Positions 31,867 to 40,142 of a stretch of DNA of 64,000 bases are shown here, one piece after another. Below the pieces are notes generated by a model. It was not told where the DNA came from, did not search any database, and worked only from the letters and a program-made list of their open reading frames with translations. Location: contig NZ_VEIY01000005.1 of NCBI RefSeq assembly GCF_007680845.1, positions 62,001 through 126,000 on the forward strand, written 5' to 3'. Source of the DNA: Curtobacterium pusillum. GTDB lineage: Bacteria; Actinomycetota; Actinomycetes; Actinomycetales; Microbacteriaceae. The translations under genes and the position numbers were made by a program. Each line of letters starts with the position of its first letter. Position 1 is the first letter of the stretch.

Positions 31867-33207
31867 TCAGCGCCGGTCGTGCCGCGCTGCCGCGGCCGGG
31901 GCGTCGTCGCGGACGCCGGCGGCGAACAGGGCCTCCTGCGCGTCGGCGAGGTCCTTGCCCTCGATCGTGAACGCGTTGAAGACCGCTCGCCGGAACGCGA
32001 GCCACCCGACGAGGACGCCGACCGCGACGAGTGCGGTCAGGATGCCGTACATCACCTCGGGGTGGTCGAGCAGGAGCGGGGTGACGAGTGCCAGCAGCGC
32101 GGCGGCGACACGGGCGACGGCGATGACGGTGCCTTGGACGGAGCCGCGCAGCAGCGTCGGGAACGACTCCTGCGACCACACCTTCATGATCGCCTCGAAC
32201 GCGAACGCGTTGCCGATCGCGCCGAAGGCCAGCATCGCGACGAGGGTCGGCAGCGAGAAGCCGAACACGAGGGGCAACCCGTAGCTCACCACCAGGCAGA
32301 CCGCGCCGACGATGTAGAACGGCATGCGGAGCCGACCGTCGACGATGCGCATGAACCAGAACGCCAGGAGCATCCCGACCGGCACGCTCACGAGGTTCAT
32401 GGTCGAGAAGAACGGCACCGAGAGGCCGACCACGTTCACCGCGACGTACGCGCCGAACTGCCCGCCCGTGTTCGCCCCGAGGTTCGTGAACGTGTAGAAG
32501 ACGAGCAGTGCCAGGAACGGGACGAGGAAGATCCGCTGCGTGAGGACGTCCCGGATCCCGTGGCGGGAGGCGCGGACGGTCCCGACGCCGGCGGCCTTCT
32601 CGTCGCGTGCGTCGGACCACGCCGTCGACTCGGGGATCGTGAAGCGGAGCACCAGGACGACGAGGGCGACGACCCCGACGTGCGCGAACATGATCTGGCC
32701 GCCGAGTCGACCGAGGTCGCCGACGACGGTCGAGATCGCGTACGTGGCCAGGATGCCCGCGAACCACAGCACCTGCGAGAACCCGACGAGCTTGCCGCGG
32801 TTGTCGTCGGTCGCGGCCTCGGAGATCGTCGCGAGCGACACCGGGAGGTCGGCGCCGGTGCCGAGACCGACCAGGACGGTGCCGACGAGCAGCCCGGCGA
32901 AGGCCGGACTGGACACGAGGACCGCCGCACCGACCACCGTCATCGCCATCGTCGCGATGAAGACCGAGCGTCGTCCGAACACGTCGCCGAGGCGGCCGCC
33001 GGACAGTGCGCCAATCGCGATGCAGAACGTGAGCGCGCCGGACAGCACGCCGATCTCACCCCCGGTGATGCCGATCGACTGCTGGTAGAGCACGAGGGCG
33101 GTGCCGGAGCTGACGATCGCGGCGGCGTCGATGTACGACGCCATGCCGGAGACGACGGCGACCCACCAGGGCCGCGGGCGGGTGTCGGGACGACGGGGTC
33201 GGTTCAC
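31867..33207 (-). CDS. MFS transporter (sugar-porter-like)
   Basis: Major facilitator superfamily permease of 446 residues with about 12 transmembrane helices. Loop motifs GGRLGDVFGRRSVF (between helices 2 and 3) and RFTIPESTAW (after helix 6, a PESPRW-like motif) place it near the sugar porter/metabolite-H+ symporter group. GTG 33207 has GGGAG on the minus strand about 9 nt upstream. The frame's upstream extension is intergenic. It is divergent from the GH106-like glycosidase gene across a 206-bp region with a LacI-type operator, so uptake of a plant glycoside or its product is likely (inference). Confidence 0.88.
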   Translation of the reverse strand: MNRPRRPDTRPRPWWVAVVSGMASYIDAAAIVSSGTALVLYQQSIGITGGEIGVLSGALTFCIAIGALSGGRLGDVFGRRSVFIATMAMTVVGAAVLVSSPAFAGLLVGTVLVGLGTGADLPVSLATISEAATDDNRGKLVGFSQVLWFAGILATYAISTVVGDLGRLGGQIMFAHVGVVALVVLVLRFTIPESTAWSDARDEKAAGVGTVRASRHGIRDVLTQRIFLVPFLALLVFYTFTNLGANTGGQFGAYVAVNVVGLSVPFFSTMNLVSVPVGMLLAFWFMRIVDGRLRMPFYIVGAVCLVVSYGLPLVFGFSLPTLVAMLAFGAIGNAFAFEAIMKVWSQESFPTLLRGSVQGTVIAVARVAAALLALVTPLLLDHPEVMYGILTALVAVGVLVGWLAFRRAVFNAFTIEGKDLADAQEALFAAGVRDDAPAAAARHDRR

Positions 33208-33241
33208 TGCGTTCTCCCTTGAACGGCCGGCCTGCGCTGGA

Positions 33242-33253
33242 TGAAACGGTTCA
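33242..33253. promoter_or_regulatory. LacI-family-like operator
   Basis: TGAAACGGTTCA is close to the LacI/GalR-type palindrome TGAAACGnTTCA. It lies 35 bp upstream of the MFS start and within the shared divergent region with the glycosidase. No LacI-family gene is in the window. Confidence 0.45.
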
Positions 33254-33310
33254 ACCAGTCGGCGGCACTGTATCCCGCCACCCGCCGCGACCACAACCGT
33301 TCCGAGCGGA

Positions 33311-33340
33311 TTCTTGTTGCGAGGAGCAAACAGGTAGTTT
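33311..33340 (+). promoter_or_regulatory. Promoter of the GH106-like glycosidase gene
   Basis: TTCTTG (33311-33316) and TAGTTT (33335-33340) are separated by 18 bp. AAGGAG at 33401-33406 then precedes the ATG at 33414. Confidence 0.4.
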
Positions 33341-33413
33341 CCTAGGGACATTGACGGCGCGTGCTCCGACCGCCTACGGTCATCGCAGCACCCCCGTTCG
33401 AAGGAGAACACCC

Positions 33414-36400
33414 ATGTCGATCGACGACATCGCCCGCGGCGTCGCCCACCCCGCCATCGAGTACCGCCCGGAGCTGCGGTGGTGGCTCGCCGAGGGGCTC
33501 CACACGGACGTCACGCTCCGGCGTGAGATCGAGACCGCGCACCGGCTGGGGTTCGGCGGCATGGAGTTCCTCGCGATGGACGAGGGGGCGATCGACCACG
33601 CGCGCTACGGCTGGGGGTCGGAGGAGTGGGTCCACGACTCGCAGATCGTCGTCGAGGAGACCACCGCCAGGGGCATGTCCGTGAGCTTCACCTCCGGGAC
33701 GAACTGGTCGAACGCGAACCTGCCGACGATCGACGCCGACCACCCGGCCGCGGCCCAGGAGCTCGACGTGGTGCACGAGGACCTCGCGGGCGGCTCGTCG
33801 CGGACCGGAGCACTCCGACGGATCGACCTGGAGGCGCCGACCGCCGAGACGACGCTGCCCGGCGAACGCGGTGCCGTGCACGTCCAGACGCTCGTCGCCG
33901 TCCTCGCCACGCGCGTCGTCAGCACGTCCACCGGGACCAGCGACGCCGCCGGCGCCGACCCGACCGTGCTCGACGCCGCGTCGGTCGTCGACCTCACCGC
34001 GTCGGTCGTCGACGGAGCGCTCGACTGGACCGCACCGGACGACGGCGACTGGCGGCTCTCCGCGTTCTGGTGCCACGGCACCGGGCAGACCGCGTCACCG
34101 TCGGCCACCGTGAACTGGACCGTCAACTACCTCGAGCGCGCCGGCGTCGACGCCGTGATCGACTACTGGGACCGCGTGGTCCTGACACCGGAGCTCCGGG
34201 CCGAGATCGCGCGGAACCCCCGCGCGCAGATGTACATGGACTCGCTCGAGCTGTCGACCTACGGCGCCGGCGGCCTGTTCTGGGGCGCGCACGTCGCCGA
34301 CGAGTTCCGGACCAGGCGCGGCTACGAGATCACGCCGTGGCTGCCGTTCCTCACGCGGAGCGCGCCCTTCATGGCGTCGAGCACGACCTACCACGCCGAG
34401 CCGCTCCCCGAGCAGGCCGTCGACGTCGAGAAGGTCCGCTTCGACTACGTCCGGACGCTCACCGACCTCTACATCGAGAACATGCTCCGACCGTTCGCGG
34501 CGTTCCTGCACGACAACGGGATGACGCTCCGGTCGGAGATCAGCTACGGCCTGCCGTTCGAGCTCACCCGTCCCGGTCCCGAGGTCGACGGCATCGAGAC
34601 CGAGTCGCTCGAGTTCGCGTCCCAGATCGACGCGTACCGACTGCTGGCCGGTCCGGCGCACCTCTTCGGCAAGCAGTACTCGTCGGAGACCGGCGCCACG
34701 ACCCGCAACCACATGCTGGACCACCGCTTCACCGACCAGATCATCGCGACCCAGCTGGCGGCGGGCATCACGAAGACGGTCCTGCACGGCTGGGCGAGCA
34801 CGAGCGGCGCCGAGGGCGTCACGCAGTGGCCCGGGCACGAGGGCATGTGGAGCATGTTCTCGGAGCGCTTCGACACCCGGCAGCCGGCGTCCGAGTTCTA
34901 CCCGCTCTGGAACGACGCGATCGGCCGCCTGCAGTACGTCCTCCGCCAGGGGCGCCCCCGCATCGACGTCGGCATCCTGCACACCGACCACTTCACCGAC
35001 AACGCCTCAGGCATGGTGTTCCGCGGTGCCGACGGCTCCCGGGTCCCCGACGAGGTCGCGTACGGGCGACAGTGGATGCGCGACCGCCAGAACCACTGGT
35101 GGCGTGACCTCGGCATGCAGGACGCCGGGTGGACGTACGAGTTCCTCGACGGCTCCCTGCTGCTCCGGGACGACGTGCGCACCGGCGACGGCGTCGTCCA
35201 GCCGGACGGCCCCGGGTACCAGGCACTGCTCGTCTTCCAGAGCACGCTCGACGCCGACGTCGCCGCGAAGCTCGTCGAGTGGGCGTCCGAGGGTGTCCGG
35301 GTGGTCATCGTGCACGGGACGAGCGAGCTGAAGTCCCTCCTCGCGGGCACCGACACCCACCACCCGCGAGCAGCGGACCGCACCCCGGGTCTCGACGGCC
35401 GCGACGCCGAGCTCGCCGCGACGATGGACCGACTCCGCGCGCTGCCCTCCGTGGCCGAGGTCGACGTCGCCGCTGACACGGTCGATGCGCTCCGTCGGCT
35501 CGGAGTCGCCGGGCGCGCCGAGTTCGTCGCCGAGGACCGGAACGTCCTGACGCACCTCCGCGAGGACGGCGACCTCCTCCACCTGTACCTGTACCACTTC
35601 CTGTACGAGACGGCGGAGCCCACCACCGTCGAGGTCGCGGTGCCGGGGACCGGTGCCGTGCACCGGATCGACGCCTGGTCCGGTTCCGTCCTGCCGCACG
35701 ACGGGGCCCGGACCGACGGCGACCGCACGATCGTGACGGTGCACCTCGCCCCCGGCGAGACGGCGCTGGTCACCCTCGACCGATCGGCCGCCGCGCACCC
35801 GTCCACGCACGAGACGGAGACAGCGACCGGCGCCGCGACCGCGACCGCGACCGCGACCGACACCGTCCTCGCCGAACCGGACGCGTGGGACATCGTCGTC
35901 GAGAGCTGGGACGCCGGTGAGGACGAGGTCGTCACGGAGGACCGCGGCCTCGGCTACGTCACGCTCGAGGTCCGTCCGCTGACCCGCGTGACCCGCCTCG
36001 ACTCCGGCACCGGACCCCTGCGCCCCTGGAAGGACCTGCCCGCGGTCGGACCCGAGGTGTCCGGCGTCGGCGAGTACACCACCACCATCACGATCGACGC
36101 ACCGCACGACGAGGACGACCACCACCGGTACCTGCTCGACCTCGGCTCGACCGCCGGCGGCCTCGGGTCGGTGGTCGTCGGCGACGGTCCCGCGCGCGGG
36201 TTCGACACCTCGCACCCGGTCGTCGACGTCACGGACGACCTGCGCGAGGGCCCGAACCGGGTCGTGGTCCGCGTGGCCAGCTCGCTCAACAACCGGCTGC
36301 TCGCCCGCGGGTACTACGAGGACGTGCCGGACATCATCGCGAAGCTCGTCACCGGCACCGAGGCGACGCAGACCACGCACGTGCGGGACCACGGACTGCT

Positions 36401-36428
36401 CGGACCCGTCCGGCTGCTGCGCCGCTGA
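33414..36428 (+). CDS. Glycosyl hydrolase, alpha-L-rhamnosidase-like (GH106 type)
   Basis: A 1004-residue protein predicted to hydrolyse terminal rhamnosides, perhaps from plant cell-wall or flavonoid glycosides. The N-terminal catalytic region follows the GH106 pattern (YRPELRWWLAEGLHTDVTLR, then RLGFGGMEFLAMDEG, LRSEISYGLPFELTRPGPEV and GHEGMWSMFSERFD). The C-terminal 150 residues are a galactose-binding-like domain (YLLDLGSTAGGLGSVVVGDG, then VDVTDDLREGPNRVVVRVAS). An Ala-Thr repeat linker lies near residue 808. No signal peptide is visible, so a cytoplasmic location with uptake by the divergent MFS protein is suggested. ATG 33414 has AAGGAG 7 nt upstream. The family call is from pattern recognition; the GH number needs a search. 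Confidence 0.75.
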   Translation: MSIDDIARGVAHPAIEYRPELRWWLAEGLHTDVTLRREIETAHRLGFGGMEFLAMDEGAIDHARYGWGSEEWVHDSQIVVEETTARGMSVSFTSGTNWSNANLPTIDADHPAAAQELDVVHEDLAGGSSRTGALRRIDLEAPTAETTLPGERGAVHVQTLVAVLATRVVSTSTGTSDAAGADPTVLDAASVVDLTASVVDGALDWTAPDDGDWRLSAFWCHGTGQTASPSATVNWTVNYLERAGVDAVIDYWDRVVLTPELRAEIARNPRAQMYMDSLELSTYGAGGLFWGAHVADEFRTRRGYEITPWLPFLTRSAPFMASSTTYHAEPLPEQAVDVEKVRFDYVRTLTDLYIENMLRPFAAFLHDNGMTLRSEISYGLPFELTRPGPEVDGIETESLEFASQIDAYRLLAGPAHLFGKQYSSETGATTRNHMLDHRFTDQIIATQLAAGITKTVLHGWASTSGAEGVTQWPGHEGMWSMFSERFDTRQPASEFYPLWNDAIGRLQYVLRQGRPRIDVGILHTDHFTDNASGMVFRGADGSRVPDEVAYGRQWMRDRQNHWWRDLGMQDAGWTYEFLDGSLLLRDDVRTGDGVVQPDGPGYQALLVFQSTLDADVAAKLVEWASEGVRVVIVHGTSELKSLLAGTDTHHPRAADRTPGLDGRDAELAATMDRLRALPSVAEVDVAADTVDALRRLGVAGRAEFVAEDRNVLTHLREDGDLLHLYLYHFLYETAEPTTVEVAVPGTGAVHRIDAWSGSVLPHDGARTDGDRTIVTVHLAPGETALVTLDRSAAAHPSTHETETATGAATATATATDTVLAEPDAWDIVVESWDAGEDEVVTEDRGLGYVTLEVRPLTRVTRLDSGTGPLRPWKDLPAVGPEVSGVGEYTTTITIDAPHDEDDHHRYLLDLGSTAGGLGSVVVGDGPARGFDTSHPVVDVTDDLREGPNRVVVRVASSLNNRLLARGYYEDVPDIIAKLVTGTEATQTTHVRDHGLLGPVRLLRR

Positions 36429-36495
36429 CCTCCGGGAGCGACGCGCATCCTCGGTACAGTGGCGCGACGGACAGTGGCGCGAACAGGAGGTGCAC

Positions 36496-36999
36496 GTGGC
36501 ACGACCGATCGACCCCGGTGACGGAGTGGACCTCCGCCCCGTCATCGACCCCGACCCGTTCGACGTCCGGGTCGCCCTCGCCGGCATCGTGCACTGGGCC
36601 GACAGCCACCAGGTGCGTCAGCGCATGATGTCGGCGATCGCCTTCCCGGTCGCCGACACGTCGATGTTCCTCGTCGTGAACCAGCTCACCTACCGTGGCG
36701 CGACGAAGCCGAGCGTCCTCGCCGACGCGCTCGGCACGGGCCGCGCGAACCTCACGAAGATCGCGAACCGGCTCGAGGCCATCGGGCTCGTCGTCCGCGT
36801 CCCGGCGCCCGACGACGAGCGCAGCGTGCTCCTCGCGCTCACCGCGACGGGGCGCGAGTACGGCGAACGCATCAGCACGCAGCTGCGCGAGGACCTCGAC
36901 GAGGTCCTCGCGCACTGGAGCGAGCAGGACGTCGACGCGCTGCGGCGCGTCCTCGCACGCCTCCGGCACGACGCGGTCGGCTCGGCCGCTCGCACCTGA
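36496..36999 (+). CDS. MarR family transcriptional regulator
   Basis: Winged-helix regulator of 167 residues. The recognition-helix region is PSVLADALGTGRANLTKIAN, followed by RLEAIGLVVRVPAPDDERSV and LLALTATGREYGERI, the MarR wing and dimerisation pattern. GTG 36496 is chosen over GTG 36490 because AGGAGG (36485-36490) overlaps the latter. It stands alone between the glycosidase gene and an antiporter gene, all on the plus strand. Its ligand and targets are unknown. Confidence 0.88.
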   Translation: MARPIDPGDGVDLRPVIDPDPFDVRVALAGIVHWADSHQVRQRMMSAIAFPVADTSMFLVVNQLTYRGATKPSVLADALGTGRANLTKIANRLEAIGLVVRVPAPDDERSVLLALTATGREYGERISTQLREDLDEVLAHWSEQDVDALRRVLARLRHDAVGSAART

Positions 37000-37004
37000 C
37001 GGAG

Positions 37005-37038
37005 GGGAGGCGCGGGTCGGCGCCGACCCGCGCCTCCC
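37005..37038. repeat. Perfect 34-bp palindrome of the GGAGGCGCGG family
   Basis: GGGAGGCGCGGGTCGGC (37005-37021) is followed with no loop by its exact complement (37022-37038). It starts 5 bp after the MarR stop and may terminate that transcript. Confidence 0.85.
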
Positions 37039-37136
37039 GTCCGACAGGCGGTCACCCGACGGACCGCCGGCCGACCGGCGTGCGCTGTCAGGCCGCACCG
37101 CGTTGACTGGAGTGTCGGCCGAAACGAGGAGTGCGC

Positions 37137-38717
37137 GTGCTGGGTCCTGAACTGGTGGTCGTGCTCGGCCTCGCCATCGCCGTGACGGCGGGGGTCGCCG
37201 ACCGGATCCGGGTCGCTCCACCCGTCCTGCTGCTCGTGTTCGGCGCGGGGCTCGCGCTCGTCCCGCAGTTCACGCACGTGGAGCTGCCGGCTGACGCCGT
37301 GCTACTGCTGTTCCTGCCGGCGCTGCTGTACTGGGAGAGCCTGACGACGTCGCTCCGGGAGATCCGGAAGAACCTGCGCGGCATCGTCCTCATGGGGACG
37401 CTGCTCGTCGTCGTGACGGCCGGGGCGGTCGCCGTCCTCCTGCACTTCCTCGGGATGCCCTGGGGGGCCGCGTGGGTGCTCGGCGCAGCGGTCGCCCCGA
37501 CCGACGCGACCGCCGTCGGGGTGCTCACGAAGATGCTGCCGCGGCGGAACGTGACGGTGCTCCGCGCCGAGAGCCTGGTCAACGACGGCACGACGCTCGT
37601 GGTCTACGGGATCGCCGTGGCGGTCACCGTCGGCACGCAGGAGCTGACGTTCTGGGGCGTGTCCGGCATGCTCGTGCTGTCGTACCTCGGCGGGGTCGCC
37701 GCGGGACTCCTCGCCGCCTGGCTCGGCACGCTCGTCCTCCGTCGCGTCGACACCGTGGTCCTCGAGAACCTCGTGACGCTGCTCGTGCCGTTCGTCGCGT
37801 TCCTCGGCGCCGAGGCGATCGGTGCGTCCGGGGTCCTCGCCGTGGTCGCGGCCGGCATCATCGTCAGCCAGGTCGGGCCGAAGCTCGACCGCGCGGAGAC
37901 CCGCCAGCAGGTCCGCGCCTTCTGGTCGTTCCTCACGTTCCTGCTCAACGGCGCGCTGTTCGTGCTCGTGGGCATCGAGGCGATGGTCGCCGCCCGCGCG
38001 CTCGACGCGTCCGAGCTCCTCCGCGCCACCGGGATCATCGCGGCCGTGGCGGTGGCGCTCGTGCTCGTCCGGTTCGCGTTCCTCAACGCCGCCGGCGGCA
38101 CGGTCTGGCTCGTCACCCGCCGGACGGGCGGTGCTCCGCGCGAGGGACACCGGGACCGGCTCGTCAGCGGGTTCGCCGGGTTCCGCGGGGCCGTGTCGCT
38201 CGCGATGGCCGTCGCCGTCCCGCGCACGCTGGAGTCCGGCGCGGCGTTCCCGGACCGAGACCTCATCGTGTTCGTCACCGCCGGCGTCGTCGTCGTCACG
38301 ATCGTCGGCCAGGCCCTGGTGCTGCCGGCGGTGCTCCGACGCGCCGCCCTGCCGGAGGACGAGTCCGTCGGTGAGGAACGCCGCTACGCCGAACGCACCG
38401 CCATCGAGGAGGCGCTCGACGCACTCCCCCGCCTCGCCCGGTCCGCCGGGGCCGACCGCGCCACCGTCGAGCGGGTGCGGAAGGACTACGAGGCGCACCT
38501 CGACGTCATCCAGGCGCGCGAGGAGGAGGACGAGGACCACCCGGCCCTGCAGCGGCACGACTCCGCAGTCGCGCTCGAGCTCGCGCTCGTGCAGCACAAG
38601 GCCGCGACGCTGCTCCGGTTGCGCGACGCGGACGAGATCGACGACCTGGTGCTCCGGCAGGTGCGGGCGGGCTACGACGCGGAAGAGGCGCGACTGGGCG
38701 GGGCGACGACCGTCTGA
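37137..38717 (+). CDS. Na+/H+ (cation/proton) antiporter, NhaP/CPA1 family
   Basis: Integral membrane antiporter of 526 residues exporting Na+ or K+ in exchange for protons. About 12 transmembrane helices cover residues 1-410, with the CPA1 core motifs VLGAAVAPTDATAV and AESLVNDGTTLVVYG (the ND ion-binding pair) and FAGFRGAVSLAMAVA. A soluble, charged C-terminal domain of about 110 residues is predicted to be helical (RATVERVRKDYEAHLDVIQA). GTG 37137 fits GAGGAG (37126-37131) at 5 nt spacing. The earlier GTG 37131 overlaps that site. Confidence 0.92.
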   Translation: MLGPELVVVLGLAIAVTAGVADRIRVAPPVLLLVFGAGLALVPQFTHVELPADAVLLLFLPALLYWESLTTSLREIRKNLRGIVLMGTLLVVVTAGAVAVLLHFLGMPWGAAWVLGAAVAPTDATAVGVLTKMLPRRNVTVLRAESLVNDGTTLVVYGIAVAVTVGTQELTFWGVSGMLVLSYLGGVAAGLLAAWLGTLVLRRVDTVVLENLVTLLVPFVAFLGAEAIGASGVLAVVAAGIIVSQVGPKLDRAETRQQVRAFWSFLTFLLNGALFVLVGIEAMVAARALDASELLRATGIIAAVAVALVLVRFAFLNAAGGTVWLVTRRTGGAPREGHRDRLVSGFAGFRGAVSLAMAVAVPRTLESGAAFPDRDLIVFVTAGVVVVTIVGQALVLPAVLRRAALPEDESVGEERRYAERTAIEEALDALPRLARSAGADRATVERVRKDYEAHLDVIQAREEEDEDHPALQRHDSAVALELALVQHKAATLLRLRDADEIDDLVLRQVRAGYDAEEARLGGATTV

Positions 38718-38725
38718 CGACGGGG

Positions 38726-38769
38726 CGGACGGGAGGCGCGGGGCGGGCCGGCACCGCGCCTCCCGTCCG
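38726..38769. repeat. 16-bp inverted repeat of the GGAGGCGCGG family between convergent genes
   Basis: CGGACGGGAGGCGCGG (38726-38741) and its exact complement (38754-38769) flank a 12-nt loop, filling the gap between the antiporter gene and apbE. The arms are identical to those at 31783-31826. Confidence 0.85.
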
Positions 38770-38781
38770 GCGGTGGGCGCG

Positions 38782-39630
38782 TCAGGCGCGGGGTGCGTGC
38801 GCTCGCGTCGTCGCGCTGTCTCGCGCGGGCGTTTCGAACCACGGTTGCGACGTCGAACCAGGGTCGGACGGTGGTTCGATGTCGGGATCGTGGTGCGACG
38901 GTGCGGCGCCCTGGACGGTGCCGGCCGCGCCGGGAGTGGCCCAGACGCGTCCGTCGGCGCCGAACGCGAGCACGTCGACCGAACCGTCGCCGGTGATCCG
39001 GCGGAGGTCGTCCTCGTCGCCGGCCACGACGGCCGTGGCGAGGACGTCGGCGGTCACGATGTCGTCGGCGATCACGCTCGCCTGCACGAAGGCGGGGGTC
39101 GTGCGTCGCCAGATGTGCTCGCCCCGCTCGGCCGTGCCCGAGGTGGCGACGGCGCGGCGGCTCCCAGTGAGCCGCACGATGCCGACCACGGTGTCGCGCC
39201 GGGCCGGGTCGACGATGCCGACGCTCCACGGGGTGTCCGGACGGTGCTGACCGCGCACGAGGACGTCCCCGCCCGCGCTGATCATCCAGTCGTCGGCGGC
39301 TCCGTCGAGCACGGCGCCGGCGTCCCGGATCGCGAGGGCCTTCACCACCCCGGAGAGGTCGATGACCCCGTCGGGACGGTGCGGGGTGAACGCACCGCCG
39401 GTCCGCTGGCGCCAGTCGAGGGCGAGGGCGTAGACGTCGCGGACCTCCGCCGGTGCATCGGCCAGCCGGAGCGAGCCGTCCGCGACCCGGCTGAGCACGG
39501 ACGAGGGGTCGTACAGGCTGTACCGGCGGTCGTGGTCGGCGAACACCGCCCGGACTCCGGCCGCCATCTCCGGGGTGGCGCCCCGCAGACTGACGACCGT
39601 CCCCATCGTCTCGAAGGTCCGGACGGTCAC
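38782..39630 (-). CDS. apbE: FAD:protein FMN transferase ApbE
   Basis: Extracytoplasmic-type enzyme that covalently attaches FMN from FAD to a threonine in target proteins. The 282-residue product begins at GTG 39630. The family core is FETMGTVVSLRG, then GVIDLSGVVKALAIRDAGAV and DWMISAGGDVLVRG, with SGTAERGEHIW and SVIADDIVTADVLATAVV near the metal-binding site. The last 40 residues (after WATPGAAG) are unlike ApbE and overlap a repeat element at 38834-38898. No signal peptide is obvious, which is odd because its likely substrate, the FMN-binding protein 4 bp upstream, is exported. Confidence 0.92.
   Translation of the reverse strand: MTVRTFETMGTVVSLRGATPEMAAGVRAVFADHDRRYSLYDPSSVLSRVADGSLRLADAPAEVRDVYALALDWRQRTGGAFTPHRPDGVIDLSGVVKALAIRDAGAVLDGAADDWMISAGGDVLVRGQHRPDTPWSVGIVDPARRDTVVGIVRLTGSRRAVATSGTAERGEHIWRRTTPAFVQASVIADDIVTADVLATAVVAGDEDDLRRITGDGSVDVLAFGADGRVWATPGAAGTVQGAAPSHHDPDIEPPSDPGSTSQPWFETPARDSATTRAHAPRA
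38834..38898. repeat. 65-bp palindromic repeat (copy 1) inside the 3' end of apbE
   Basis: Arms TCGAACCACG and GACGTCGAACCA face GTGGTTCGATGTCG and ATCGTGGTGCGA. The element aligns over its full length with the copy at 49250-49314. It encodes part of the ApbE C-terminal tail. Confidence 0.75.
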
Positions 39631-40142
39631 AGCCCGGCCTTGTCGATCGCGGACTGCAGCGAGGTCGTGTAGCCCTGGCTCGTGTACGTCGCCCCGCTCA
39701 CCGACTGGATGTCCGCCGACTGTGCCTGGAGCGCCTCCTGCTGGAGGATCGGGGCCGCCTGCTGACTGATCTGGACCGACCGGCCGTCGCGGTCGGTCAG
39801 CTGCAGCGCGGTGACGGCCGTGATCTTGCCGTCCGACACCACGATCTGCACCTGGACCGGGCCGAACTGCGTCTCGGCGGTGTCGCCGGTGAAGGTGCCG
39901 GACGCGGTCGAGCTGCTGCTCCCACCGGAGCTGCTGCTCCCACTGGAGCTGCTGCTGCCGCCGGACGTGCTGCTGCTGCCGTCGGACGTACTGCTGCTGT
40001 CGGAGGTGCTGCTGCTGCTGCTGCCGGAGGTCGTGCCCTGCTGCGCCGGTGTCGTGACCGCGGGCTGCCCGCCGAGCTGCCAGCCGATGACGAGCACGGC
40101 GGCGGACGACACGATCCCGCCGGCGATGACGCGTGCCCTCAT
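39627..40142 (-). CDS. FMN-binding domain protein (flavinylated electron carrier)
   Basis: Small exported redox protein of 171 residues. An N-terminal hydrophobic anchor (about 3-24) precedes a Ser/Gly/Thr-rich linker of about 55 residues, then an FMN_bind domain of the RnfG/NqrC type (FGPVQVQIVVSDGKITAVTA, then LQLTDRDGRSVQ). The flavinylation motif SGATYTS at about residues 149-155 is the expected ApbE target, with FMN linked to the Thr. It overlaps the ferric-reductase gene by 4 nt and the ApbE gene by 4 nt. It probably carries electrons on the outer face of the membrane. Confidence 0.92.
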   Translation of the reverse strand: MRARVIAGGIVSSAAVLVIGWQLGGQPAVTTPAQQGTTSGSSSSSTSDSSSTSDGSSSTSGGSSSSSGSSSSGGSSSSTASGTFTGDTAETQFGPVQVQIVVSDGKITAVTALQLTDRDGRSVQISQQAAPILQQEALQAQSADIQSVSGATYTSQGYTTSLQSAIDKAGL

